Shown: one piece after another, positions 48,201 through 56,538 of the stretch
Numbering within the stretch: the first letter of the stretch is position 1
How the letters are laid out: the number at the start of each line of letters is the position of its first letter
Origin: Phoronis australis
Lineage: Eukaryota; Phoronida; Phoronidae
Direction of reading: 5' to 3'
NCBI GenBank assembly: GCA_002633005.1
Contig: NMRA01000301.1
Location: forward strand, 337,202-401,201
Length of the DNA stretch: 64,000 nucleotides
The notes under the pieces: model-generated
Database searches by the model: none
Told to the model about the DNA's origin: nothing
Seen by the model: only the letters and a program-made list of their open reading frames with translations
Program-made: the position numbers and the translations under genes

Positions 48201-48713
48201 CCTCCTCGGCCCCCGCTGCCCTCTACTGACGATAAACTGAAGCTTGTCCCCGAGGAGAACGGCCGACAAGCTCCTCCTCCAATTCCTGTCAAACCTGCTC
48301 AACTGGGATCGGTCAAGTTAAAGTCTGTGCCAGAGAGGTCGTCAGTGCTGCCCCCTAGTGATGGTGATAACAATAATTCTAGTGGTGATGGCCAGGAAGA
48401 GCCAGTAACAAAGACTGTGTTGGTGGACTGTTTGGACTCTCTTTTTCAGGAAATTGCCACGGCTAAATCAGTAGGCACAATTCCAAATTACATGGCATTG
48501 GCAGAACACGTGCAGAGTTTTCATAATTTGGGCCAGGGCTACATAGAAGAGCTGGCACCGCACGCAAAGTTTCACTTCCGTGAGGTTTTGTCGAAACTTC
48601 TACCGACGGCAAATAGCATAAAAGCAATCTCTCCTACAATGGAGAGGGCAGACGACATGTTTGAAGATTTAGAACACTACGTTCAAGATCTGCACTCACT
48701 GTTGGAAAAGTAA
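24069..48713 (+). CDS. ABL1: Abl-family non-receptor tyrosine kinase, ten exons (5' exon missing)
   Basis: This is the single invertebrate-type counterpart of vertebrate ABL1/ABL2: a cytoplasmic and actin-associated protein tyrosine kinase of cytoskeletal, adhesion and axon-guidance signalling. Joining 24069-24239, 26904-27202, 27654-27849, 31812-31973, 32783-32960, 33769-33953, 34710-34862, 37207-37296, 38841-38936 and 46744-48713 gives a continuous frame of 1,166 residues with matching phases at every junction. Numbering from the first residue seen: SH3 about 38-95, SH2 about 101-190, kinase about 216-465, proline-rich tail about 511-1060, F-actin-binding domain about 1062-1166. Key residues: P-loop GGGQYGDV from 223, K245, E260, gatekeeper T289, HRD D337, DFG D355, activation-loop Y367. 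These are human 1a numbering minus 26. Missing: the N-terminal exon with the cap and myristoylation signal. Domain and splice evidence make this certain as an Abl kinase. Confidence 0.97.
24240..26903. other. Abl intron (2,664 bp) with dispersed repeats
   Basis: GT-AG intron, phase 1. It contains a copy of the repeat also seen at 19640-19960 (here about 24480-24760) and, at about 26535-26710, a strongly diverged fragment of the 145-bp CCTAGTGG-type repeat (GCCGTAGTGGCGCG at 26650). A 24.5-kb-region open frame on each strand has no similarity to known domains. Confidence 0.7.
26904..27202 (+). CDS. ABL1: Abl exon: SH3 end and most of SH2
   Basis: 299 bp, acceptor TTTGTTGCAG, donor GTGAGT, phase 1 in and phase 0 out. 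Encodes the rest of SH3 ([20 protein letters not shown]: the conserved Trp pair and the PSNY ligand-binding motif), the short connector to SH2, then [18 protein letters not shown] and the phosphotyrosine-binding FLVRES loop (Arg126 in the partial numbering). It ends at [12 protein letters not shown], the same site as human exon 3, which I recall as 296 bp. Confidence 0.97.
27203..27653. other. Abl intron (451 bp)
   Basis: GT-AG, phase 0. No element recognised. Confidence 0.8.
27654..27849 (+). CDS. ABL1: Abl exon: SH2 end, SH2-kinase linker, kinase start
   Basis: 196 bp, acceptor TGTGTCCCTACAG, donor GTAAGA, phase 0 in and phase 1 out. Encodes [12 protein letters not shown] and [15 protein letters not shown], the linker [15 protein letters not shown], and [10 protein letters not shown] up to the P-loop. 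The linker tyrosine that human Abl carries in KPTVYGV is Phe200 here, as I recall also for fly Abl, so that activating phosphorylation site is absent. The exon's last bases and donor belong to a 62-bp tandem repeat that continues into the intron. Confidence 0.96.
27838..28078 (+). repeat. 62-bp tandem repeat that includes the exon end and splice donor
   Basis: Units share ACACAGG-YTYGG-YAAGAYGG followed by GTACTTTATCACATGTACC. The ACAGG landmark occurs at 27841, 27903, 27965 and 28023 (spacing 62, 62, 58). Unit 1 contains the real exon end with donor G|GTAAGA. In units 2 and 3 the donor position reads GCAAGA, and unit 4 GCAACA. Confidence 0.9.
28079..28555. other. Abl intron sequence, nothing specific
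   Basis: AT-rich intron sequence. The segment at about 28125-28170 weakly resembles the MITE at 41790-41840 (GATGGGATA...CGTGAAGT). Confidence 0.45.
28556..28995 (+). repeat. Nested repeat array C, left part
   Basis: Starts with GCGCCCACATATTTATACGT and GGACGCATTATG, the array head also seen at 3245. CCTAGTGG-type motifs at 28735 and 28880. The array breaks off in the third monomer at 28995 where a TIR element is inserted, and resumes at 30573. Confidence 0.85.
28996..30572. mobile_element. 1.58-kb TIR element inserted in nested repeat C
   Basis: Left end TAATTCACGCCGACAGG and right-end complement TAATTCACGCGGCGGAC. Similarity continues inward to CAAAACGAGGCTCGC versus CAAAGCGAGGCTCAC, giving imperfect TIRs of about 40 bp. 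Both ends carry TA, consistent with a TA target site. The repeat array is continuous across the insertion (ACTAT... on the left, GAGGATGGCTGACGATG on the right). The interior has only short unrecognised frames and no transposase. Confidence 0.75.
30573..31170 (+). repeat. Nested repeat array C, right part
   Basis: Continuation after the insertion, with motifs at 30660, 30805, 30967 and a degenerate one near 31109. About 130 bp between GACGCCTTCTTCG and the next GAACGGATCTGACTACC is missing relative to arrays A and B. Confidence 0.85.
31171..31727. other. Abl intron sequence, nothing recognised
   Basis: Open frames at 31291-31702 have no domain signature. Confidence 0.5.
31728..31802 (+). repeat. 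10-bp repeat just upstream of a kinase-exon acceptor
   Basis: About seven imperfect units of TGTCTATACA / TGTCTGTACA ending about 10 bp before the acceptor (TTACTTATCAG). It occupies the place where the branch point and polypyrimidine tract are expected. Confidence 0.9.
31812..31973 (+). CDS. ABL1: Abl exon: kinase N-lobe (P-loop, catalytic Lys, helix C)
   Basis: 162 bp, acceptor ACTTATCAG, donor GTAAGG, phase 1 on both sides. Encodes [11 protein letters not shown] (glycine-rich loop), [11 protein letters not shown] with the ATP-binding Lys245, and [20 protein letters not shown] with helix-C Glu260. Together with the previous exon it totals 358 bp, the same sum as I recall for human exons 4 and 5 (273 + 85), but the boundary lies in the P-loop instead of after EDTM. 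Confidence 0.97.
31974..32782. other. Abl intron (809 bp)
   Basis: GT-AG, phase 1, AT-rich, no element recognised. Confidence 0.75.
32783..32960 (+). CDS. ABL1: Abl exon: hinge, gatekeeper, helix E
   Basis: 178 bp, the length I recall for human exon 6. Acceptor TTACCTGCTCAG, donor GTAAGT, phase 1 in, phase 2 out. Encodes [20 protein letters not shown], with threonine gatekeeper T289 (human T315) and hinge methionine M292, then [28 protein letters not shown]. The split codon AG|A gives the Arg of HRD. Confidence 0.97.
32961..33768. other. Abl intron (808 bp) with an inverted dispersed repeat
   Basis: GT-AG, phase 2. The stretch about 33180-33450 is, in reverse orientation, related to the repeat at 8750-9080 and 10900-11330 (its complement reads TGGTAAAAATTTT and CTAGAATTTGGGACA). 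Confidence 0.7.
33769..33953 (+). CDS. ABL1: Abl exon: catalytic loop and activation segment
   Basis: 185 bp, the length I recall for human exon 7. Acceptor ATGTTTTTCCAG, donor GTGAGT, phase 2 in, phase 1 out. Encodes (R)[10 protein letters not shown], the tyrosine-kinase catalytic loop, [11 protein letters not shown], and [16 protein letters not shown] with activation-loop Tyr367 (human Y393). The APE motif reads SPE (WTSPEGLAF), with Ser381 in place of the usual Ala. It ends SDVW before the split Ala codon. Confidence 0.97.
33954..34709. other. Abl intron (756 bp)
   Basis: GT-AG, phase 1; nothing else recognised. Confidence 0.75.
34710..34862 (+). CDS. ABL1: Abl exon: kinase C-lobe helices F-G
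   Basis: 153 bp, the length I recall for human exon 8. Acceptor TTTATTTCTAG, donor GTAAGT, phase 1 both sides. Encodes [38 protein letters not shown] and [11 protein letters not shown]; the split T|GT codon supplies the Cys before WQW. Confidence 0.97.
34863..37206. other. Abl intron (2,344 bp)
   Basis: GT-AG, phase 1. Mostly unrecognised. The open frame at 36389-36661 (90 residues) has no domain signature, and local base composition shifts around 35200-36000 suggest an old insertion whose ends I could not define. Confidence 0.6.
37207..37296 (+). CDS. ABL1: Abl exon: end of kinase domain
   Basis: 90 bp, the length I recall for human exon 9. Acceptor GCTGTTTCAG, donor GTAGTG, phase 1 both sides. 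Encodes [20 protein letters not shown] and MFSDSSVTE: the conserved CW(x6)RPSF motif and the last kinase helix. Confidence 0.96.
37297..38840. other. Abl intron (1,544 bp) with a short tandem repeat
   Basis: GT-AG, phase 1. At 38411-38500 a short repeat of about 20-27 bp (ACCATCAGAAGTCAAATATA) occurs three to four times. Confidence 0.75.
38841..38936 (+). CDS. ABL1: Abl exon: post-kinase linker
   Basis: 96 bp, acceptor TCCCATGCTCAG, donor GTAATG, phase 1 both sides. Encodes [11 protein letters not shown]...[14 protein letters not shown]. The start matches human EVEKELGKQ and LPAKTRS matches human LPTKTRT, so it corresponds to human exon 10, which I recall as longer (165 bp). Confidence 0.92.
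40918..40957 (+). other. Candidate poison or alternative exon in the last Abl intron
   Basis: A long polypyrimidine tract (40871-40915) precedes TTTGCAG at 40911-40917, and ATG|GTAACG forms a donor at 40958. The 40-bp exon between them is not a multiple of three. Joined in phase 1 after 38936 it would read GPKNDVLQ and then stop (TAA 40941-40943), giving an Abl form without proline-rich tail or actin-binding domain. This rests on splice-site appearance only. Confidence 0.3.
41748..42079. mobile_element. MITE-like element, 332 bp
   Basis: Ends AAAGGGACATTGT and, by complement, AAAGGGACATTAT: 12 of 13 identical. No coding capacity. Target duplication not clear. Confidence 0.65.
43048..43131. 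repeat. 27-bp tandem repeat, three copies
   Basis: AGCTTCAGGCCCYCTGT starts at 43051, 43078 and 43105, an exact 27-bp period. Confidence 0.9.
45000..45860. repeat. Degenerate minisatellite split by a MITE
   Basis: Units of about 21-24 bp built on GTGCCCCTGTCTTTGTGAAA run from about 45030 to 45219 and continue from about 45735 to 45855. The break coincides with a TIR element at 45220-45734. Confidence 0.8.
45220..45734. mobile_element. MITE-like element inside the minisatellite (515 bp)
   Basis: Left end GGCCCTTTCATACTAA and right-end complement GGGCCATTTCACACTAA match at most positions. Minisatellite units flank it on both sides, which gives clear outer limits. No transposase frame. Confidence 0.65.
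45861..46743. other. End of the last Abl intron
   Basis: AT-rich sequence without recognised element, ending in the acceptor TTTCTAATTTTAG. Confidence 0.6.
46744..48713 (+). CDS. ABL1: Abl last exon: proline-rich tail and F-actin-binding domain
   Basis: 1,970 bp ending in TAA (48711-48713), phase 1 entry. This single large exon corresponds to human exon 11. After an opening PPPLPPP stretch comes a basic [15 protein letters not shown] segment that aligns with human KKKKTAPTPPKRSSSFRE, a binding and nuclear-localisation region. The long disordered middle is Ser/Pro-rich with several SH3-ligand-type motifs ([47 protein letters not shown]). The last about 105 residues ([19 protein letters not shown] through [12 protein letters not shown]) fit the four-helix F-actin-binding domain that ends Abl proteins. 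The middle is poorly conserved, as usual in the family. Confidence 0.96.
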
Positions 48714-51700
48714 ACTTCACATTGTCAAGTTGTATTGTTCTGTAAGTGGTGAGTTTTTGCTAATTGACATGAACGTGAAGACTAGCTCGTTAGCAATTTT
48801 GTGGTTAGCTATTGAGATGACATCAATATTTACAAACAATGTCATGAAGTCCATTTAACATTCATTCTCATGTTCAGGTGATTTGCAACAATTTCTGTCG
48901 CACACTGCAATATTGTTTTATTATTTTATCAGTGTTTAACTTTCGTTACTTTAACTTGTTATAGTGAGCACTGAATGTTTGCGATTGAAGTAATTGCCGA
49001 TATTGTCCTGATTTTAGTTGTTCCAAAGCTAGTTTCATTGATGCATGTTATGGCAGGTCACATAGAGCAAACTGGCTAGTAATAGTAATAAGTAAAATTA
49101 TATTGTTATCAATTTATTTTTGTAGAGAACAAAACTTAAATTCCAACTGTTGTTGTGTACCACATTGAAGGGCTACTACTGTACCACATCTGGTTTTGTT
49201 GGAGAAAATCTGTCTTAAGTTTTGTTGAAAAGGGTTCATTCATTGTTTTCTACAGGTCGACACATGTGGACAATATTCAGATTAGCAATGTAATCTTTTT
49301 GTTGGCTTAATGGAATGCAAATTAGACAGTTAACATACCTTCAGGGTGTCCTCAACTCAACAGGTACATGCAACATCAGTGTTCTTTTGATTGTTGAAAG
49401 AATTTTTTAGTTTGCTTGTGCTTCCTGTTGTGGCATTTCCAAACTTTCTCTGATATTTGTGTACTTATTGGGTTACTGTGTATTTTCTTGCAATGCATAC
49501 TTATTGGGTTACTGTGTATTTTCTTGCAATGCATTCTCACTGCTTCAGTGATTGGCTAGTTGTATTCAAGATTGTTGACAAATTTCAATGAAATTTGGGT
49601 GAGGTGAATACCAGACATCTAATAACTAAATTATTGGAAAGTCAGCCAAAACAGTTGTTCCCTAGATCTGTTGAGGGGAGATATTGTCAATATTCTTCTA
49701 CAATCTGTATCTATTATATGGTGCTACTGCTCCAGTATTCACTGTGGGACAAAGTTGATGATTAGAGTTATGTTATTGAATAGAATGTTATAAAAAGGAA
49801 AATATAGCAAATTGTAAAATAATTTAATTGGTCCTGTCCATAGTGAACTGCTGTAGACAGATGAGGAGCGAGACAGACTCTGGTGCTTTCCAGTTGTCAC
49901 TGCAAGTATGTGTAGCGAAACTTCTCGATATTCATCAAACTGTGTCTATTTTGTCTAGGTTCAAATATACTCTGGCCATAATAGGACCGCAAGTGTTTTT
50001 TCTCTGGAGGTATCTCTATACAGTTAAGCTTGGCTGTCTATGAAGAAAAACTAACTGCCCTTCTACACCCACCATAAGAAATGAAGCCAGTGGGAACTCC
50101 AAATGCCCTTGATATTGGCCTTTCTCCTGGACTCAGTCTCTTAAGGGACAGGGGCAATTCTATTGCAGTTATGACATACTTTTAGGAAGTATTTGAAAAG
50201 CGATCATAGGATGGTTGCAGACCTCTGGATATGTGTATGGAAAACCAAGATTGTATGAGAGGAAGTGTTTGTTTTAGAGAGGTCTTCTTGGAAACCTTTA
50301 TTACCAATTTTATAATTGCTCTGATTAATTCTAAGGTGGGATTTTATGATCATGTCTGAATCACTTGATGTTAACAATGTCTTGATGTCTCTGTTCAGTT
50401 GAGAGGTATTGCTTAGATATTTTTGGCAATACTCTGCTAAAACGTTAACCACTGGTGCAATGGTTCAACAAAGTTTGCACTTGTCTCTATGAGTCAATAT
50501 TTATGCCTAAACTTCTATTTTGTCAGTATTTATGTGGAACAAATTCATTTTCTTCCAGTTATTTAGTATCTATGTAATACTGTTGTAAAATTTATAGTTA
50601 ACTATGTTATGATAACACTATGGTATTTCTGTAATTGTTCTTGTTATTCATTTGTTCCTGGTTATGTTTATATCCAACTTCTCCTTTGTTTTTTTTACAT
50701 AACCTGAACTACTGCTATATTGCATATCGAAATATATAAGGACCTGTTTTTAAAATGAATACTTTGAAATTGTCACTGGAGGTGTTTCATGTTTTTAATG
50801 CAGTGCATTAGTTGCAAATGAGACGCCATAGTCACTACATTTTTACCAGCAAGTGATAGTCATTGCTTATTGGTTACATGGACTTATGGTTAGTTGCAGT
50901 GCCACAGTAAATTTGAGGCTGAATTGTGCCCTCTGTTATAAAACATTATCATGGAATCTGGAGTGATGCAAAGACAGTGTCGCTGGTTCCATGGGACAGT
51001 TTCAAATACGGACTTAAGTTGTCTAAATCTTTTTTGTATCTGCGTAGTTCTTTACACACCTGTGTAATCTTTCCATGTTATTTTATGTTTCTTATGAGCT
51101 CCTCTTTGACTAATGACATTTTCTTATTTCATGACAAAAACTGAGCCCTAAGTTCAATGTAAACTTAGTCCTTAACATGCTTAAAATCACCGTTTTCATA
51201 TCAAAAACACCAAAAAAAAAAAACAACCTCACCAGTCGATCAGCTGTGGAGCACCCGTAAACACTATCTAAAGAGAAGCTGGTCCTGATTTACGAAAATT
51301 TGCGTGTTATCAAATTCATGCTCTTGGACAGCTCTTTTAGTTGTTGGAGGGCGTGTGCAAATCTGAGCGTTTGAAGTGTGCCAGTTAACATTTACAGTAC
51401 TTTTCGCTTAAATGATTGAAAAAAAAACGTCAACTTTCATCGGTTTGTATCCTCGAAGTCGAGTATCACTCGCATGTTATTTTTGAAATTCTGCTCTAAG
51501 ATTTTGCTTAGTGCTTCAGATACATGCCTTTACTCCTCCTTATTCCTTAAATAGGCGCGGTTTTACGTTAGGCATATGTGCCTATGCATGCGCATACAAT
51601 ATTAGGAGCTTGTGAGCAGATGTACGGCTCTGGTTTGTGGCAGGTTTAAGTGGACCTCGGTAGGGTAAAGTATCGCTTAGAACCTCGCTAAAAACAAGAC

Positions 51701-53690
51701 TACGTGAGATTGCGCGAGATATTGCCGTGTTTTTTAAATGAAAACACGATATTTTGGCTGGATGTTTCTCGCCGGGAGACAACTACCCTGATGTAGTCTC
51801 GTATTGTGCCAATACGGTACGAGAATTGAGGGTACTCGTATGTGAGCTAATTAAGTAGACTAGCCGAATCTAATTTATGGACAATAGTTTCACCGAAATC
51901 GATTATTCATAGACTTTGTAGAAAACTTGTTTTTATAGCATATCATGAATTTGTTTATTGTTTCTGACTGTTAACCTTCAATCAAGTTTACTTAATTTTG
52001 AAATGTAATAAAAAGGCTTTTGACTTAAGGTACCCTGAAAATTGGAGGAATTCTAACCGCTGAAATTAGTAAATTACGAAGTAACGAAGTTATCCAATTC
52101 AAAGGCAGATTTCTGGCGTACAAAGGCCACAAATTATGAAACATTGGCAACTAATCCCCAAATTTGTGACGAGTACAGTCGAGCTTCGATGTATGAGAAT
52201 GTCGGGGAAACTACGTTATAACGATAGTTCGTTGTAACTATAGGGTAGAGTCGCATACATAAACACTTTGAAATGTGAACGTTATATCACTTATCTTCTA
52301 ATGTAACCAGGTTCGGCTGTTTTTGTTTTTTTTTTTGTTTTTTTCGAACTGTGACATAGTTGCGGTTAGTACTCCCGTTGACTGTGCTGACTGAGGTAGT
52401 ACGCGTGTGCATTTTCTGCTTTCGATCAATTCAACGTCATGAAATCATGGCTTTGAACGTGGGCTGGTCGGGTTATGCTTTGGTGGGGTATTGTGAACAG
52501 TCGGAACAATAAAGACACGTTAAGAGCAGTTTGTGAACACCGTGCCACTGGATTCCAAACTCGTCACGATTGATAATTGTGCAGTATTCTTATATCTGTT
52601 TGATTTCGAAAGTCAATGCTAAATTTGTACAATCACGAAACCAAGGAGATCTTTTGTACGTAGGTGCTAATGAGATTTAAAGAGGTTAACGCTTGAAACA
52701 ACTGTTGGTGTTTTGTTGTTAATGTAAAAAGGTCAACTCACGCGCCTTAGATGAGCAAGTGTCACGTGTTTGTGTTGATCTTATCTTGTTATGTGCCTTG
52801 CAAATTGGAGTACACAGATATTATGGCACGCAAAAGAGTAACGCTTCTTTTGGAATCTAATTAGTGAAACGTGTCAGTCAAAAAACTCACGTGACATATG
52901 CCAATTGGGGTCAACGATTTGACCTTGGTGTATAATATTGTACATTTATTGTTTTTCTTGTAAATGACAAAGACCATTAAATACATGCAATTAACTCGCA
53001 GAAATTGCTCTCTATTTCACACACAAGTTTATCGTCATTACTGTTTGTGGCATAGATCGTCAGAAGCTAACGCATATGTGTGGATTAACAAACCTACCCC
53101 CTTGAATAAAATGGCTAAATTATGTTTAATGTAGATAATTTAGTTTTACAATCATTGTTTTACCATCATGGAGTGAATTAAACGAATGCCACTGGGAGAG
53201 AGAGATATGCGTGTGGTACAAAAGTGGCGATTTCTGATGAGAGTTCAGATTGTGATTAGAACACAAAGTGACGCATCTGCACACACTTTCCGAAAGCCAC
53301 AAATTGTGACAGTTTGTGCACCGAACCTTCGAAGCCTAATCTGTCGGAAGTTTGTAAAGTTGCACACGAATCGTCATCGTTAGGCCATTGCACCAGTTTC
53401 TACAGGGTCGAGTCCAGTAGTCGCAAAAAAAATCTCGCGAAGGAAGCTAGGGTGATCACGTCATTTTGGTTGTAATTGGATGTAAGTCGTTTTTGCGAGG
53501 TTTTCACGTCAACGGAACCTTTTATAGAAGCACAACCATCTACGTACGGTGTAGGCCTACAATATCGATAATACCTGCCAGCTGGGCTCATCGAAAGGGC
53601 ATTACCAATCCAATTCCAACGCCGTCTCTCGTTGGCTCATAACTCTACGACGTGTCACCATGCAATTTTTATTGCCTAATTTCGGGGATG
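48714..53690. other. Abl 3' flank and intergenic sequence
   Basis: The first part is presumably 3' untranslated sequence, but no canonical AATAAA follows soon after the stop; the first I see are at 52007-52012 and near 52505. A 36-bp direct duplication lies at 49462-49533. A run of T/G at 52319-52345 is low complexity. No protein-coding gene or RNA gene was recognised. Confidence 0.5.
51676..51780. mobile_element. Diverged relative of the palindromic MITE at 7600
   Basis: Shares CTTAGAACCTCGCTAAAA, CAAGACT, GAGATATTGC, GTGTTTTTTAAATGA and TTTTGGCTGGAT in the same order as 7616-7700. Its right arm is degraded (TTTCTCGCCGGGAG). Confidence 0.6.
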
Positions 53691-53697
53691 GAGCCTA

Positions 53698-53990
53698 GTA
53701 TAAAACTCTACTCGGTCGTGGAGATCATAGCTTCGATGGATTGTTCAAGCGAGCTGTTTTTGTAGTGTGCTGTACAAATGCAGAAGTTTTTGTCCAAAAA
53801 TGCTCATCAGCGTGGCAGCAACATATTCCCAAAGGGTTATATGACCACAAGCAAGGTTAATAATCTCGCCATTAAGACTTTCGTCAATCACGGTCGGACT
53901 TCGTCGAGCATATTTCGTCCCAACTGGCTGAATTCAATGATGGCAGCCGACTGCTCGAAGTCGGTATTATTTATGGCCACGCGCTGCTAA
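53698..53990 (+). promoter_or_regulatory. TATA-like site followed by a 70-residue open frame
   Basis: AGTATAAAACTC at about 53698 lies about 75 bp before an ATG at 53778 that opens a 70-residue frame ending at 53990. Local GC content is visibly higher than in the flanks. The peptide (basic start MQKFLSKNAHQRG, ending SVLFMATRC) matches no family I know. It could be the first exon of a gene, a transposon relic, or chance. Confidence 0.2.
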
Positions 53991-54391
53991 AAGTCACAAG
54001 AAAAGCCGTGCCCGAGTGTTGTCAAATCAGACGCTGACACTGAGGCAACGTCAGCCTTGGAGTTCTGCGCCTTCTGCTGTCACGGGGATGGTCTGGGGAG
54101 GGGATTAATGCACCAGCATATCCCCAATGATCCTGTCCGTGACAGGTATTACAGGTATTCCTCAGAATGACGATCGTTGTTTGAGTTTCCGCCAGGTGGC
54201 GCTTGACTAGCGATAAGCCTGTTTTAGATGGTAACTCCAGAACTCCCTGCCCCGAGAGGGGTTGTGCCGCTTAATCTGTATGGCTTCCCTGATCTTTCTA
54301 GGAAAATAACGGTTCTTATAACTCATTTGAAACCTACGTGAAGGTGTGTGGTCAAGAGGGTCGCGAACTGATCGATGTTTTGAACGCCACA

Positions 54392-55912
54392 CAGTGGCGG
54401 ATCTACGGGGGGGGCAGGACCCAAAAATAAAAAAAACGTCTCCAGTAAAACAAAAAGGGCACCGCCAGCGTGTGTAAAGCCTAAGTAAACCAACTTGGAA
54501 AAAATTGAGGGGGGTTCACTCTGAAAAATTTTTTTGCATTGTGAATTGCTGGAGAAACACCCAGGTAATAAGTTATAATTCTACATAGTTTGTATATAAT
54601 ATCGTTTTTTATGCTTGAGTACAATGAAAACGAAATAGAAATTATTTTTGGACACGCCAGATTTACTCAGTACAGCACAGGGTGTTCGAGTATATAGAAA
54701 TTGATTCTGGTTTGTATTTCTACTTGGGTCTATCTGCTTCATATCCAAAATCTATTTCACGAGGTGCGTATTTAAATTTATACTCAATACTTGTTTCTTC
54801 CAGTGGGTACCACAGAACGGTGCGAAAACCCTTCTTAAACAACCTCTCGCAGCAGTTGACGACCAGATGTGTAAAATACACGTATGAGCAACCACTGGGG
54901 ATTAAAAAGTGTCTAGAGAGAAGTTTTCAATTCAATTTTTTTGCATAGTACACTATAGGTCTCGCGACGGACCAGGCCAGCTTGATTTGTGTAGATATTG
55001 AGTTTCAGTGTATCTCTGGTCCCTCGGCAAACTAGTCTTGTGATGTTTTTTACCAAAGTGTACTTTGTAAAACTATTTATCTCAGCCAGTACTAATTTGT
55101 CCCGCGACAGGTTGACTATTTTTATAGGGATAATAAGCACAGGTGTACTTTTGGTCTCGTGACGGACCAGGCCAGCCTTTTTGTGTACTCTCAGTGTACA
55201 TCTGGTCCCTCTGCGAACTGGTCCTGTATATCTTTTCACCACGGTGTACATAATTTTTTGGTTTCGTGAAACTGTTTTTAGATGATTTGTTTCATGATAC
55301 ATTTGACGTTTTTCAATTGATGTCAACGTGATTCAGCTTAATAAAGTGATACTTAATTATTTAATAGACTATGAGCTGAGAGCACCATCGTTCGCTAGTT
55401 TTTCTCGTAACGAGACAGAACACATGTTTATTTCTGGACTAAGAGTACAGGTCTTCGTTCTTAAACAACTTGAGGCTGCTGTTCTGCGATCATCTGATAT
55501 TCAAGTTTTTACTCCCCGTCGGTGCTCTTGAATATTTGGTAGTTGTCTAAACCCCTGTAAACACACCACACTTTTTCGTGTACAACTTTTCGTATGGTAA
55601 AAAAGGTGTGTGTAAGCAGATCTTCCAACAAAAATTTTTGCTGGTGGCGTGACTCATACCCAGATGTGCACAAATACGGTTTCACGAAACTTATGAGCCA
55701 AGTTCATGTGACCAAATCGAGAAGGGTTTTAAATTATCTTAAGAAAAACTCCAGTGACATGTTAGGTGCCAGAAACTTACCAGGATTCATGGAAATTTCA
55801 CTATTTGGCTACAAAAACAATCGTCTAACACGGTAGGGGGAATCCCCCTACCGACCTCCCCCCGCTCCGCGCCACGCGACCTTTGCGGNGTAGATCCGCT
55901 ACTACCACACTG
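54392..55912. mobile_element. Probable degraded TIR element with internal repeats
   Basis: Left end CAGTGGCGGATCTAC (54392-54406) and the complement of the right end, which reads CAGTG then AGCGGATCTAC (to 55912), are similar with an 8-bp insertion in the right end. Inside, a segment starting GGTCTCGCGACGGACCAGGC recurs after about 195 bp (54958 and 55153), which produces a repetitive 137-residue minus-strand frame (54913-55326). A perfect 10-bp-arm hairpin, CGGTAGGGGG/CCCCCTACCG, lies at 55831-55853. Plus-strand frames at 54682-54948, 55328-55531 and 55594-55836 are unrecognised. A single N at 55889 may mark an assembly join. Confidence 0.5.
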
Positions 55913-56538
55913 AAAACATTGATTGTTCTGTGAACTTATACATAAGGCACTGTATGCGCACCTATGTCCAATTGAGACCCACTGTGTCATATTCTCTCCA
56001 CTGTACGGTATTCTGGAGCAGGGAAAATGCTGTTTGGCAAAGATGGTACTTTCCTGTTAGGTGAAAGCATTTAAGATTCCACTCACGGTTGTCAATTAAA
56101 GCTTTACATCGACGGACAACTCTCAAGCATGCACAGTGGCGTCCATGTCGTTGACATATGCCAATTTGTAGTTTCGCCAACCATTTATCAGTAGGCCTAC
56201 GCAAATCGTCGCATGACTGACTTATAGATACGTGTATTTTGTGGACGCACTGAAGTTCGTTTTCCAATAATTACATTGGAAAATAACTTGTAATTACGCC
56301 AAAGCGAGTAACAAGTAAATGCAGCACATGCCCTTGCGATATCACTAACATAGATCGACCCTAACATATAACTGAACTCGCTCTAACGACTATATACCTT
56401 ATGATATCACTGAAAGGCGATAGTATGACATTCATTTGCCCTATATGTCAGTCTATCCCCCAAGACTTGAACGATCTGTCACTGCATGCACTTATAAGTA
56501 CAGTTTGGCTATATTGAAACACCATTCTTCATATCTTG
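55913..56538. other. 3' flank of the minus-strand transporter gene
   Basis: No recognised feature; I see no canonical polyadenylation signal on the minus strand. Confidence 0.4.

Noticed and set aside
47777-48292. 171-residue minus-strand open frame
   Set aside because: Antisense shadow of the Abl last exon; composition follows from the Ser/Pro-rich sense codons.
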